DNA of 64,000 nucleotides from Chondrus crispus (Eukaryota > Rhodophyta > Florideophyceae > Gigartinales > Gigartinaceae): positions 1-64,000 of the forward strand of contig NW_005179004.1 of the NCBI RefSeq assembly GCF_000350225.1, given 5' to 3'. Both the position numbers and the translations under genes were made by a program. The notes under the pieces are model-generated. The model was not told the origin of the DNA, made no database searches, and worked only from the letters and a program-made list of their open reading frames with translations. Every line of letters begins with the position of its first letter. Position 1 is the stretch's first letter. Positions 20,731 to 31,106 of the stretch are shown here, piece by piece.

Positions 20731-23262
20731 TTGGGGCACGTCATTTCCCCAGGTAAGCTGAGCGTCGCCGAAGCGGCGGCGGACGCCTTCAAGACGTTCA
20801 CGTTTCCGAGGACGTTGACGCAGGTGCGCTCGTACCTCGGAGCGTGCAACGTCTACCGCCGCTTCGTGAAGGGGTTCGCGAAAATTGCGCGCCCATTAAC
20901 GGACATGACGCCCAAGGACGCGGACCCCAACTTCGACGACCCGACCGAGCTGCAACTTCAAGCGTTCGAAGCGTTGAAGGAGCGGATGATTTCCCCGCCG
21001 ATCCTAGCATTGCCGCGGTACGGTCGGCCGTACATGATCGACACTGATGCTAGTGCCTATCAACTGGGCTGTACGTTGCTCCAGGAACACGAAGGCGCCA
21101 ACGACTGGCGCCCCGTGGGGTATTGGTCGTACTCACTGTCCGATAGTGAGCGCAACTACAGCGCTACGGAACGCGAGTGCTTTGCCGTAGTGTGGGCCGT
21201 ACGCACACTACGGCCGTACATCGAAGGTACCAAGTTCACCGTCCGGACGGACCATGATGCCCTCCGATGGCTTATGTCCCTCACGGAGAGCTCCGGAAGG
21301 CTTACCCGGTGGCGACTGCGGTTGGCGGAATACGACTTCACCATCCAGTACCGCCCCGGGCGCGTGCACCAGGTCCCCGATGCCCTGTCACGCCTCGTGT
21401 CGCCAAGAGTCACCGACGACCCTCGCCCAGTCGTCGAGGTGGATGACGACATTCCCACCTTCGATGCCGGTACGACCGTCCGTGACATGTCGGACGAGCT
21501 CGCGGACCACGTCTGTACCGCGAGCTGCGATCACAAGGCCGTCCATGTCTTCGTGACAACAAGGAACCAAGCCGGATCGCGAAGAGGGTCGCGCGTCCGT
21601 ACGCGCGACGAGCCGAGGGGCGACGACGAGGCCCCCGCTCTTGAAGGACCCACCTCGTTCTGGGAGGAGAACGACGAATTCGACGCTGTCGACATCGAGC
21701 GCGCCGAACAACCCGAAGTTGGCGCGCCCGCCTCCACGGTCGCCCCTCCGCAGGACGACCTTCCGGCCCCTCTTACGTTAGAGGAGATAGCCGAAGAGCA
21801 ACGCGTGGATGACTTCTGCCAGACCGTACTGGCACGACAGTCAGAGTCCCGGGACTCCGCGTTCTTCGAGGACCACCACGGGGTGCTCAAACGGAGACAC
21901 CCCTTCGACCCTGACATCGTGCAGGTCGTGGTGCCACGGACGCTACGGGCTCGGCTTCTCCAGCTCTGCCACACACCAACCATCGCGGGGCACCCGGGCC
22001 AGAACCGTATGTACTTCGCGCTCCGTCGCGAGTACTACTGGCCCCATCTCGCTGCAGATGTCGCAGCTACGGTGCGAGGGTGCCGAACATGCGCGATGAA
22101 CCGTGTCAAGTTGCGGAAACACCTCAACCGTTTGAAGTTGTTTCCGGCAACACGGCCGCTTGAGAGCCTCGCCATCGACATCTTGGGACCGCTACCCAAG
22201 ACGAAGGCAGGGAAACGGTTCCTTCTCGTAATTACGGACCGTTTCACCAAGCTGACTCAAGTTGTGGCACTGCGGACCGTAACCGCGTACACGGTAGCCG
22301 TCGCGTTCTGCGACGCGTGGGTATTTAAATACGGCGTCCCACGCTCGCTACTGTCGGATAACGGACCGCAGTTTAACGCGAAGTTCTTCCACAGCATGTG
22401 CCGTGTCCTGGGGGTGACGAACTTGTACACTTCGGCGTACGACCCCCAGACGAACGGGCAGGTCGAGCGATACAACCGGACGATCGCTTCGATGTTACGG
22501 AATTACGTCGGCGAACATCAGGACGACTGGGACGTGTACGTGGGGCCGCTCACGTACGCGTACAACTCCCACGTACATCGTACGACGAGTACCACGCCCT
22601 TCGAGCTCGTCCTCAGCCGACCCCCGCCGGAGTTCTCTCTACGTAGAGCCGACGGTGACGCGCCCCCGTCCGATAGGGGCAACGCGCGCGCTGAGTTCCT
22701 CAAGACGTTGGACGACACGATCCAGAAGGCGTACGGGAGCCTGCGCCGGACGCAGGCTCGGTACAAGCGCAACTTCGATAAGCGCGTCAGGCGGCTCAAC
22801 GCACGTATCAAGCCAGGTAACTACGTCTACCTGAACCCCACCGATGGGGCAAAGACGTCTAACAAACTCGCGTCGCCCGCCGTTGGACCATACCAGGTAC
22901 TCGCCAACGACCGGCGAACCATCACGATCGATCGTGATGGTGTTACCGAGCGCGTTTCCGCAGACCGCTGCGTGTACGCCCCACCACCGACGGGCGCGGC
23001 GCGGGCGAGCACGACAACCCCAAGTGACCTTGCCGACAAGGTCACCAAGGGCACGCAGTACGCGGTCGAACGACTACTCCGGCATCGAGCCTTGGAGGAC
23101 GGAACTACGGAGTTCCTCATCAAGTGGGCGGATTACGACACGCCCACCTGGACCGCGCGGACTCACGTCCCGGAGGAGTTGGTGTCTCGTTACGCCCAAC
23201 GCCTCCGGAGACGCACCGGCAGAGACCTCGTCTCAGACGCGAACGCGGACGCTCGCGCTTAA
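20731..23262 (+). pseudogene. pol: pol part 2: RNase H, integrase and chromodomain
   Basis: Same frame as part 1. RNase H follows with MIDTDASAYQLGC near 21030 and YSATERECFAVVWA near 21160. The HHCC zinc domain spans HTPTIAGHPGQN to CRTCAMN near 21970-22100. The integrase core has Asp in AIDILGP (22172), Asp in LSDNGPQF (22351) and Glu in NGQVERYNR (22453). The C-terminus, near 23062-23200, is a chromodomain (YAVERLLRHRALEDGTTEF, then LIKWADYDTPTW), which places the element among chromoviruses; such domains steer integration towards marked chromatin. No break is seen within this part, ending at TAA 23260-23262. Confidence 0.93.
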
Positions 23263-24050
23263 GGAGGGGGCCCTCCACCGCTCTGCTCCGTTGCAGTTAA
23301 AGGCAGCCCCTCGCGGTATGACAGAAACCTTAAGAACGGAAGGACAGGTGTCTCGAGAGGCACCAGCGAACTCGCGAGGATGCGAAGACGTCGAGGCGCA
23401 CCGGCGGTCAAGCCATCCGACAGCCGCCGCAGGCAAGAGGGAGGAGGACAGACAGTACGTACGGCAAAATAGCACACCCGCCGAACCGCCGGCAAGGTGC
23501 GGGATGCCCTGGTCTCACCAGGGCCGTCAACCCGCAGGCGAGCCGGTACACCCGACGGAAGACCGGATCATCGTCCGGTCGCTGTGCGCAGTGTACGAGG
23601 AGACGGGCGACACATGCAGACGGAGGTTATGCAGCATAGGGCCGCATTCGGTGGAGCGCGCCACAAGACAGTTGCCAAAGGGGGATCGGGCAAGAGCAAC
23701 CCGATCGGAGGGGCAGTGTTATACCCCCACGGACTCGAGACACCTCGAAACAGCCACCGACGCGTGCCTCATGATACGGAAAATGACGAAAAGAGGAGAA
23801 CGTTACACGTGAGCGGCGCTCGGCGATGCACGACACGCGCCAACCACGCTTGCGCCGTCACCAAATCACCGCCTCCCCCAGCCTGCGAAATTAGCAAAAA
23901 ATAATTAAGGGGAGGAAATTACACTGGCACGTGCCTTGCGCGCATGGGCACGGTAGCACCTCCACCGACGACCCGTAACAAGGTGAACGACGCCGCCCCA
24001 TGGGTACACACGTCCGCCCCCGGTCCGAATACCGGACGGACACCGCAACA
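23263..24050. other. non-coding 3' region of the chromovirus, proximal part
   Basis: GC-rich sequence directly after the pol stop. No domain is recognised on either strand. It leads into the hairpin array. Confidence 0.5.
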
Positions 24051-24054
24051 CCAT

Positions 24055-25070
24055 ACGCGCGCGCCCTTGCCCCGAGTGGCGAGGGACGCGCGACAGGTAA
24101 AGACCTCCGTTCGGCACTGCGCCCTCGCCCCCGACTGGCGAGGGGCGCGGGGCCTCAGACATACCCCGCCGCGCACGCCCTCGCCGCTGACGGCGAGAGG
24201 CCTCAAGAAGGACGACCGCCGCACGCGCCCTCGCAACCGATAACGAATGGCGCCGGGTAAAGAAATTGGCCGAGGGCTCGCGCTCCCGTCACAGACGGCG
24301 AGAGACTCGAGCAAAGAAGAAGACGTACGCCGACGCGTCCGCCCCGTCGCCCCGATGGCGAGGGGCGCGCGGGCGAGAAGAAGAATGCCGTTCACGCTCG
24401 CGCCTCGCCCCGATGGCGAGAAGCGCGAGCGACGAAAAGGACGAACGGCGCACGCGCAGCGCCCCCGCCACCGATGGCGGACGTCGCGCGAAGAAGAAAA
24501 CGTACGTCCACGCGTTCGCCCCCTCGCCCCGATGGCGGGGAGGGCACGCGCGAAGAAGAATAAGTACGTCCACGCGTCCACGCCCTCGCCTCGATGGCTA
24601 GGGGCGCGCGCGCGAAGGTCGCGCGCCGTGCCCTCGCCATCGGCGACGAGGGCCGGCAAACATAAGGAACGTCGCTGTGCGTCGTCTCGCGCCGTGCCAT
24701 CGCCACCGGCGGCGAGGGCCGGCAAACATAAGGAACGTCGCTGTGCGTCGTCTCGCGCCGTGCCCTCGCCGCGGACGGCGAGAGGCCCCAAGAAGGACGA
24801 CTGTCGCGCGCGCCCTCGCCCCGAACGGCGAGGGACGCGCGAGACGAAGACAATGCGCTGTGCTCCGCCCCGGACGATGAAGGGGCGGGACGTGAAGACA
24901 GACGTTCGCTGCGCCGCGCGCCCTCGCCCCGAATGGCGAGGGACGTGATAGATAAGAGCGTTCGTTGTGCGCTAGGCCCTCGCCACCGATGGCGAGAGGC
25001 CTCAAGGAGAATATGAGTTCGCGCGCGCCCCTGCCCTCGCTACTGGATGGCGAAGAGGGACGAGGGGAAC
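24055..25070. repeat. array of about 17 hairpin units, CCCTCGCC...GGCGAGGG
   Basis: Units spaced about 50-65 bases apart each contain CCCTCGCC, a 3-6 base spacer such as CCGA or CCGAT, and GGCGAGGG or GGCGAGAG. Good examples lie near 24121, 24179, 24403, 24760, 24812, 24919 and 24977. Many units then carry AAGAAGAAGACGTACGTCCACGCG-like or AACATAAGGAACGTCGCTGT linkers. The arms are self-complementary, so the DNA or its RNA can fold into a row of stem-loops. Apparent ORFs on both strands are caused by the repeat. Confidence 0.85.
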
Positions 25071-25269
25071 GCGATCTGCTATCGCCCCTTCCTCCTCCGC
25101 TTTGAGGAAGGCATGGGCGGGCGTGCTGTGTCACGCCGATGACAAAGGGGATTTAGAAGCAACGAACAGACTCGAAGAAACGCGTCACGATGGAAGCAAT
25201 GTTTACTGTGTCGTCCTCGACGACGTAAGGGAAGAAGGGCACCGCGCGGTTCACGACCAGACCGCGCGG

Positions 25270-27560
25270 TCAGCGGCTCGCATTGTTCGAGTGCCCGCGA
25301 GACCCCGAAGTGTGTTTATCCGGGGGACAATACCCCGGATGCCGAGGTGTCTCGGTGTCCAGTTCGGCGAGGCTAGGCATGAAGACATGCGGCGTGTCCT
25401 CCCCGGACGCCCAGCTTCGGGGAGGGGGAGGACCGGGCTCATAATCAGCGTACGGATCGCGCCTGACGGGAGGGACCAGAGCGTTAGTAGGAGCGCCACC
25501 CGACGGCAAGGGTACCGACTGAACCGAACGCAGACGGTCGCGTTCGCGTCGATAGCGCTCGCGTTCGTGCAGGACTCGCTTGTAGACGACCGCCTGGCGT
25601 TCGGACGCCTCGCGTATAGCGGCCGTCTCCTGGGTCACCCGTTGAAGTTCTGTGGAGCGCGCCGCCAGGTCGTCACGAAGACCGCGCGCTTCGTCACTCC
25701 GAGCCAGAAACCAGTCTGCAAGGGTGCCCACCAGCCCGCCTACCGTCCAGGTCCGCTGGCTGGCGACCCCCAAGGCCCGTACTACCTTGGGAACGGTCAC
25801 CAGCTCCCCTCCGGGGAGCACGAGGTCGCGTACACAGTGCGCCGGCGACGTGGCCTGCGCCACCTCGTCAAGAGGCGGGACGGGGAGGATGGCCCCTGTA
25901 GAGGCAAGGCCCCCTGTCCCGGGGCGACCGACCCCTGACATCGTACGGTAGGGGTTCAGGTTGAGACCAGCGGGGTCCACGCACGCGGCGTCGAGGTCCC
26001 GGTAGCGCTTTCGCCGGTCCCGCCGACTCTCGGACCCGACGCCTCCCCTCTTCCCCGTGTTGCCGACAACCAAGGGGACAGGAACGGAGCGAGCGACGAA
26101 GGCATCCGACCCCGGTTCGTATGTGACGAAGGAAGCCCGGGCCCCGGTGGTATAGTCCATCCACGGGTGATGGTTCCGCGAGCTGATCTCGCCAGCACGG
26201 ACCATGAGGCCCACGGCCTGGGCGAACATACAGGGGACGTGGGAGGACCCGTGCTCTGTCGAATGGAGGACGGCATCAGGAAGGCCGGACACGACGCGTC
26301 CTACGAACGTGACCGTAGAGTCCGCCTGAATGAAGACTCGCTTGTTCATGTGCGCCTCGGCCATGAACGCGCAGCACACGGACCAAGCCCACTCGCGCTC
26401 ATAATTATACGCGAGCCGCGAGTGGGCTGGGTGCTGCGGGTTGGCACATGCAATCCCGAAATGCTTCAAGACCGGAGGCAGAAGCGGGTGCACTCCGAGC
26501 GAGGGAAAGCTCTCCCTCACGTCGACAGGGAGAGCGGGGAAGTCTTCCGGAGACAGGCCGGACGCGAAGGCAGACGTCGTAACAACACGACCGTCCGCCT
26601 CGTTCTCTCGCCGATAGGCGGACCAATCGTGGTGGGCGAATCCCACACCGTGGAGACGCATCAAGGAGCACGAAGACTTCTGCAGAGCCACCCGGGGCTT
26701 AGTGAACGCATAGGGGCGGGGCGACACGTACAGCCCCGCCACCTCCGGTAACACGAACCGCCGGGGGTCGACCTGTCTTGCGTTAGACAGGAACGATCCC
26801 ATCCGGTCGACGAAGAGGACCTCCGCGACACTGTACGCGAAGGTACGATCTCCGATCAGCTCGTCCGGCAGCTGGTACCCGGAGCCGCCGCCTTCGCCCA
26901 TCAACCGGTGTAGAACGGACGACGCCTCCTGCACACCACCGGCTTCGTGAACCTTGAACACGCGGGCTAGGTCGGAACGAAGCCACGTGCAGGAAGAAAG
27001 TTCCTCGACGGTTACCCCCGAGCGGCCGCGGCGGCGCCAGGGGTACCGTAGCTCGCTGATGGGAGCGGTGGGACTTCGAACGACGGTACCCCTAGCCACC
27101 GAGTGGCAGAGGGCGACTCCCCCTCCCCATTGACGGTAGAGGGAAGGGGATCACGGGGTGGAGGACCGAAGGACGCGCCATCCATCTTGCGGGCCGCCCC
27201 CGACGCGAGGGGAGCGGCCGAGCCGCACCGGGCGGCAGAGAGAGCGGAAGGCGGGATGTCGGCTGCTGGGACGGAAGGGGTAGCCGGGCGAAACGAAAGG
27301 ACCGGCTTGGATGGCCCCTCACCGGGGGCCACCAGTTCCAAAGACACGGTCGTGGACCGCGAGCGGGACTTCTGGAAACCCGGCGGAGGGAGCGGACCCG
27401 CTTGGGCCAGGACGACGCCACCCTCACGCCGTCCGGATGACGCACTTGGGAGTCCGAGCCCGCTCGAAGGCGGGGTCCCGACGGCCACCGCCTCCGCCAT
27501 AGTTGGCTTCACGACGCCCGGGGGTGACTGCGGGAGAGGAATAGACCGCGGGTCGGCCAT
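25270..27560 (-). pseudogene. antisense ORF between pol and 3' LTR (about 760 aa, one frameshift)
   Basis: On the minus strand an ATG at 27560 (MADPRSIPLPQSPPG) opens a Pro/Ser-rich frame of about 180 codons ending at 27012. Overlapping it in another frame, an open frame runs from about 27099 to 25270 for 609 codons. One indel near 27050-27090 would fuse them. The long part has a compact middle (ALPVDVRESFPSLGVHPLLP, YEREWAWSVCCAFMAEAHMN, HHPWMDYTTGARASFVTYEP) and a probable coiled coil near its end (ARGLRDDLAARSTELQRVTQ, YKRVLHERERYRRERDRLR). No family is recognised. Antisense genes at this site are known in some plant gypsy elements, so an element-borne accessory gene transcribed from the 3' LTR side is plausible. 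Confidence 0.6.
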
Positions 27561-27711
27561 GCTGACACGGGCGGTGACGCGAGAGGGGACGACCAAATGG
27601 CGCTGTCAAGGACGAAGTGGGACAGTGCGCAAAGGGGGGGGGAAATTCGTATACCAGGTCGGATCTGCTCGGGGTTCAGGGAGTGGGACGGACAGGTTCT
27701 GCAAGCCTCAG

Positions 27712-27733
27712 GAGTGAACGCGGACGTTCACTC
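27712..27733 (+). promoter_or_regulatory. hairpin beside the polypurine tract
   Basis: GAGTGAACG-CGGA-CGTTCACTC, a perfect 9-bp stem, ends next to the polypurine tract TTGAGGGGGGGG (27734-27745) that primes plus-strand DNA just before the 3' LTR. The minus element has the equivalent GTGAACG-TCCG-CGTTCAC at 12343-12360. Confidence 0.6.
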
Positions 27734-27748
27734 TTGAGGGGGGGGTGA

Positions 27749-28341
27749 TGTGGTATAACCCCAAACGCAAATTAGATTAGGATTGGATCAGGGACAGTAA
27801 GGCAACGAGCCTTACAGCCATGCGCGCACACACGTGTCCTCCACGTGTACGGGACGCGTGCTACACGTGGACTGTCAGCCCCGCCGGCTGACAGCGCTAC
27901 AGTGTCGGTAGACCGGCACTACAGTAGAGTTATGATAGACTACGATGTACATTAAATATGAGCGGACCGCCGGCGGTGGAGGACGACAAGCACGGACTTG
28001 TCAAGGATCCTCCACCTTGGTCCGCCCGCTTACTTTTAGGTACTTCCGTCCGTTTTACCTAGGAGTCGCACCGCGCGCGGGTTGAGGACGCGCGTAGCAC
28101 GCCCACGAGCCGGCTCCGCCTCCGCCCGTCGGTACTGGATCGTCACCCAGTACCGCTCCGGGGCGTCGAGGCGTAGAACCGCTCGCGCGTGCGCGCGTCC
28201 TCCCCGATCCCTCTCTACCACCGCTACCTCGAGCCCGTGCTCGGTACCGTGGGTGGGCCGTGCTTCTGTCTTCCCGCCGATCGGGGTCTTCCCGAACTGT
28301 CAGTACTCACCCCCCTCGTCGTTGGGGGTGATTATACTACA
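27749..28341 (+). mobile_element. chromovirus 3' LTR
   Basis: Starts TGTGGTATAACCCC right after the polypurine tract and ends GATTATACTACA. From 27957 on it is nearly identical to the 5' LTR, with only a few substitutions; the first 200 bases are clearly diverged. Such a sharp change within the pair suggests recombination or gene conversion with a related element. A TTAGATTAGGATTGGAT box near 27771 is shared in form with the other LTR families in the window. Confidence 0.9.
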
Positions 28342-29318
28342 CTTCCATGTCAATGCTACATCAAATTGTAGATTAAAACTCCTAATAGCTCAACGTCTCC
28401 TTCCACAGTTTTTGTGTAACCGATAAAAGTAGTCATGCGACATATACGAATTCTTGTTTTTCAATTGCAGCCTGATGCAGACAGAGTTTGCGTAGAACTC
28501 CCAGTACGCCAGAAACTAAGTAGGTATATACCGCTACGGTTGGCATTCGCACGGTTATAAGCGTCAAAATCTAAACTTTTCGTTCGCATTACGACGGCAC
28601 TTGACATCCGTAACTATGGAAATATCCAACCTGGGTTAATGTCGGTTACGCATAACTTTTCGCATGTTTTCATCAAGAATCTATCCTTGAGTAAGAACAT
28701 ATATACCAAGAACACGGTATTAGATCGTTATCAGAAATGCATGTGTCCCTTAAAACATTTATTGCATATCGTAGCACTACATATGCTTCTCATTAAATAT
28801 GGGGTGCTAGTCTATAGAAATACATGCTGATTCAGTTCATCCATATAGCAATGATCATATTTTACTCAATGCTCTAATATAAATAAATCTAATTCGTACA
28901 CCTGTACATTGTTTTGCGCTCCAGAAGCCTTCGTATTCTTATGAGACATATGACCACCCTGCTGAGCTCCAATAGATTACAAACGTTCGTAGTAGCGATA
29001 AATGTAAATCTGTACATAGCAATAGCGCTAACAGGGTCCTCGACGATTCACAACTGCCACCTTTAAAACCGATGCAGCAAATAGCATATAATGTTAGTCA
29101 TTTTGGAAATGCATACATGTATCTCATGCTTTACTAGCAGAGCTTTGTAATATTTTTAACAGATACTTTGCATTGCGATTAGGGGATTCGGAGAGGCCCT
29201 ACTACCTGTTTGCCATTACATGTAAGAAACTTCTGTTCAAACACGATAAACACATGATGGGAAATTGTAATACGCCAATTGTTCAACCGCATGAAAAGCT
29301 GTTCAGAAACCCATTTAG
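28342..29318. other. AT-rich intergenic sequence, no gene seen
   Basis: Base composition changes abruptly at the LTR end. Neither strand has a convincing frame, and no repeat stands out. Confidence 0.6.
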
Positions 29319-30367
29319 TGTAGTGCAATAAGGGGTTGCAAAAGGGGGTGAAGGGAAAAGAAACTAAGTTGGAATGTGAATACTGTAGTCCGGGATTGGG
29401 GGACACACGTGTGAGTATTTGCAAAGTTTTTATTTTAATTATTTCTTTTATTTAGTTAATTAGTCAGTATTAATTTTGCTGACATTAGATTAGATCTAGG
29501 ATCTAGCGCCGCGAGCTACTGTAGTGGCTCCGGCGGGGCGATATATACCTTAGCCCACTGGCCACCAAGTCAGTAAAGGTAACCCGAGTTGCCAGAGTCT
29601 GATATCGCCTTGGTCGAAGTCCGTCTTTTACAAGACATTCCCTTCAACTAGAGATTACTTTATCCTTTGCGCTCGGAGGTTCCCTTTCCTTTTCCTTTAT
29701 TTCCCTATCCTTTTCTATCTCTATTTCTACCTATTTTCCATTATCTTGTGTTGGTGCCATCGACCTCGGTTGCGACCGAACCAGTGTAGGTGTCTTGGCC
29801 ATCGGGCGACACAGTTGACGTAGCGCTGTTACTGTGACCCATTTTCCGACGGAGACTGTTGCAACGACGTCTCCCTCGAAGGGCTTTGTCGCGTTACAAG
29901 CCAGTGTTGGTGCCATCGGCCTCGGTTGCGACCGAACCGATGAAGGTGTTTCGAGCCATCGGGCGGCACAGTTGGTGTAGCGCTGCTACTTTCATCTCAT
30001 CCCGTAGGGCTGCGTTGCGACGCCCCCGTCGAAGGCCTTGTCGCGTTACAAGGTGTCGAAGAAGCTCAGCGAGCATTGGCCTTACAACCCAGTGAAACCG
30101 GGGTACCTAAGTACCCGCCCCACCCCACACTCGTCGAGCAGTTCTCTTCGCAAGTCTCTAACACATCGATCCCGGGCCGGGCTGTTTCTCTGTGCCCCCC
30201 CTATCAGGGATCTGAGCTACTACGAGTCGCAAGCTCGTCTAAACGGAGAAGGGAGAGTTGGACACTCCGTGGTGCTGTGCCGTCGGCAGTTCTTCTTTTT
30301 GTTGCTGTTGTTGTTTCTGCTGGACCATCGGACCGCGGTCTCTCCCCGACAGGCGCATTGCGCTACA
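29319..30367 (+). mobile_element. solo LTR, family S, copy 1 (1049 bp, TSD TTTAG)
   Basis: The ends are TGTAGTGCAAT and ATTGCGCTACA, nearly perfect inverted 11-mers with TG...CA termini. The five bases before (TTTAG) and after (TTTAG) are identical, the 5-bp duplication expected from LTR-retrotransposon integration. No coding domain lies inside. It contains a TTAGATTAGATCTAGG box and a 156-bp internal duplication (29749-30060). It aligns along its length with 39950-40911. Strand follows the orientation of that alignment; transcription direction is not proven. Confidence 0.85.
29749..30060 (+). repeat. 156-bp tandem duplication inside solo LTR copy 1
   Basis: TGTTGGTGCCATCG at 29749 recurs at 29905, each followed by TCGGTTGCGACCGAACC, CATCGGGCG, GTAGCGCTG and a GTCGCGTTACAAG end. 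Copy 2 has a single, diverged version. Confidence 0.85.
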
Positions 30368-31106
30368 TTTAGTAGTTCATCCTCCAAATTGCTTTACCGT
30401 TCCAATTGAAGCATAAACCTCTTTATGGTCAGTTCGAACTCCGGTTTTGGGGTAAACCTCCATAGTTGCACTGTCTCTCTGTTTAGATAAATGTGCTTTT
30501 CGAAAGCCTAAAAACGCTCATCCTACGAGATTTGCTGCAAAGGTATATTATATATACCATAGTAGTGTGATGTATATATCTTGCATTTAATGAGTTGTAA
30601 TGCACCTGCTACAGTTATTCCCTCCAGACCGTGCCAATTTATACGCATCGGCAACGCCAGTTGCGAAAATTGCCGGCCCAATCTGAAGATATGTTTGATC
30701 TTTGTATGGTATAAGTGTTCGGCAAAGCCGTCTTATTTCGTCGGCAGTAAAGCATAGGGTAGTTCTGATGGGACTCAACATACATTTAAAAGAACTTCAA
30801 TGCTCTCAGAAATTTGCAGTGATCTTTACTTTGCAGGTTGTCGAATGTTACGGATAAAACAGTTTACGACTCAAAACAATCATTCCTTTATTCACATAAA
30901 AATGGCTAACAGAGGGAAAGGGGGCAGCACAACAACCGCATTCCTTTCCATGAAATGAAGAGCTTCTTTCTTCCAACAAATTTAGCACTCCAGCTCTGCG
31001 ATACAAAATACGATCCCGACAACTGAAAGAGTGTAGTTCTGAGGCTGTTGAATATGCTAACAACTATGGCTACAACCATGTACGTTTTAAAGTCATGCAT
31101 ATCAAT
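30368..31106. other. AT-rich sequence, no gene seen
   Basis: Lies between the solo LTR and the minus-strand gene. Short frames only. Confidence 0.5.

Larger units (their letters stand above)
15334..28341 (+). mobile_element. chromodomain Ty3/gypsy element (chromovirus), ~13 kb, both LTRs
   Basis: LTRs of about 590 bp at 15334-15923 and 27749-28341 bound gag (16001-18562), pol (about 18.7-23.3 kb) and a 4.5-kb 3' region with a hairpin array and an antisense ORF. Both LTRs start TGTGG and end ACTACA. The flanking five bases do not match (AGTAC left, CTTCC right), so no target duplication is seen; recombination between elements may explain this. The body is strongly GC-rich and drops to AT-rich DNA right after 28341. 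Pol has one stop at 20728, so this copy is probably defective. Confidence 0.92.

Noticed and set aside
24055..25070. Possible CRISPR array
   Set aside because: Units vary in length, repeats are hairpins with related linkers instead of unique spacers, no cas genes are present, and the context is a eukaryotic retrotransposon.
23919..25134. Frames of 150-290 codons on both strands
   Set aside because: Produced by the CCCTCGCC/GGCGAGGG hairpin array; the translations simply repeat.
25102..25938. + strand frame of 278 codons opposite the antisense ORF
   Set aside because: No domain; the minus frame is more than twice as long and has protein-like composition and a coiled coil.
15334..28341. A clean single insertion with target duplication
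   Set aside because: The five bases flanking the LTRs differ (AGTAC and CTTCC), and the LTR 5' portions are diverged.
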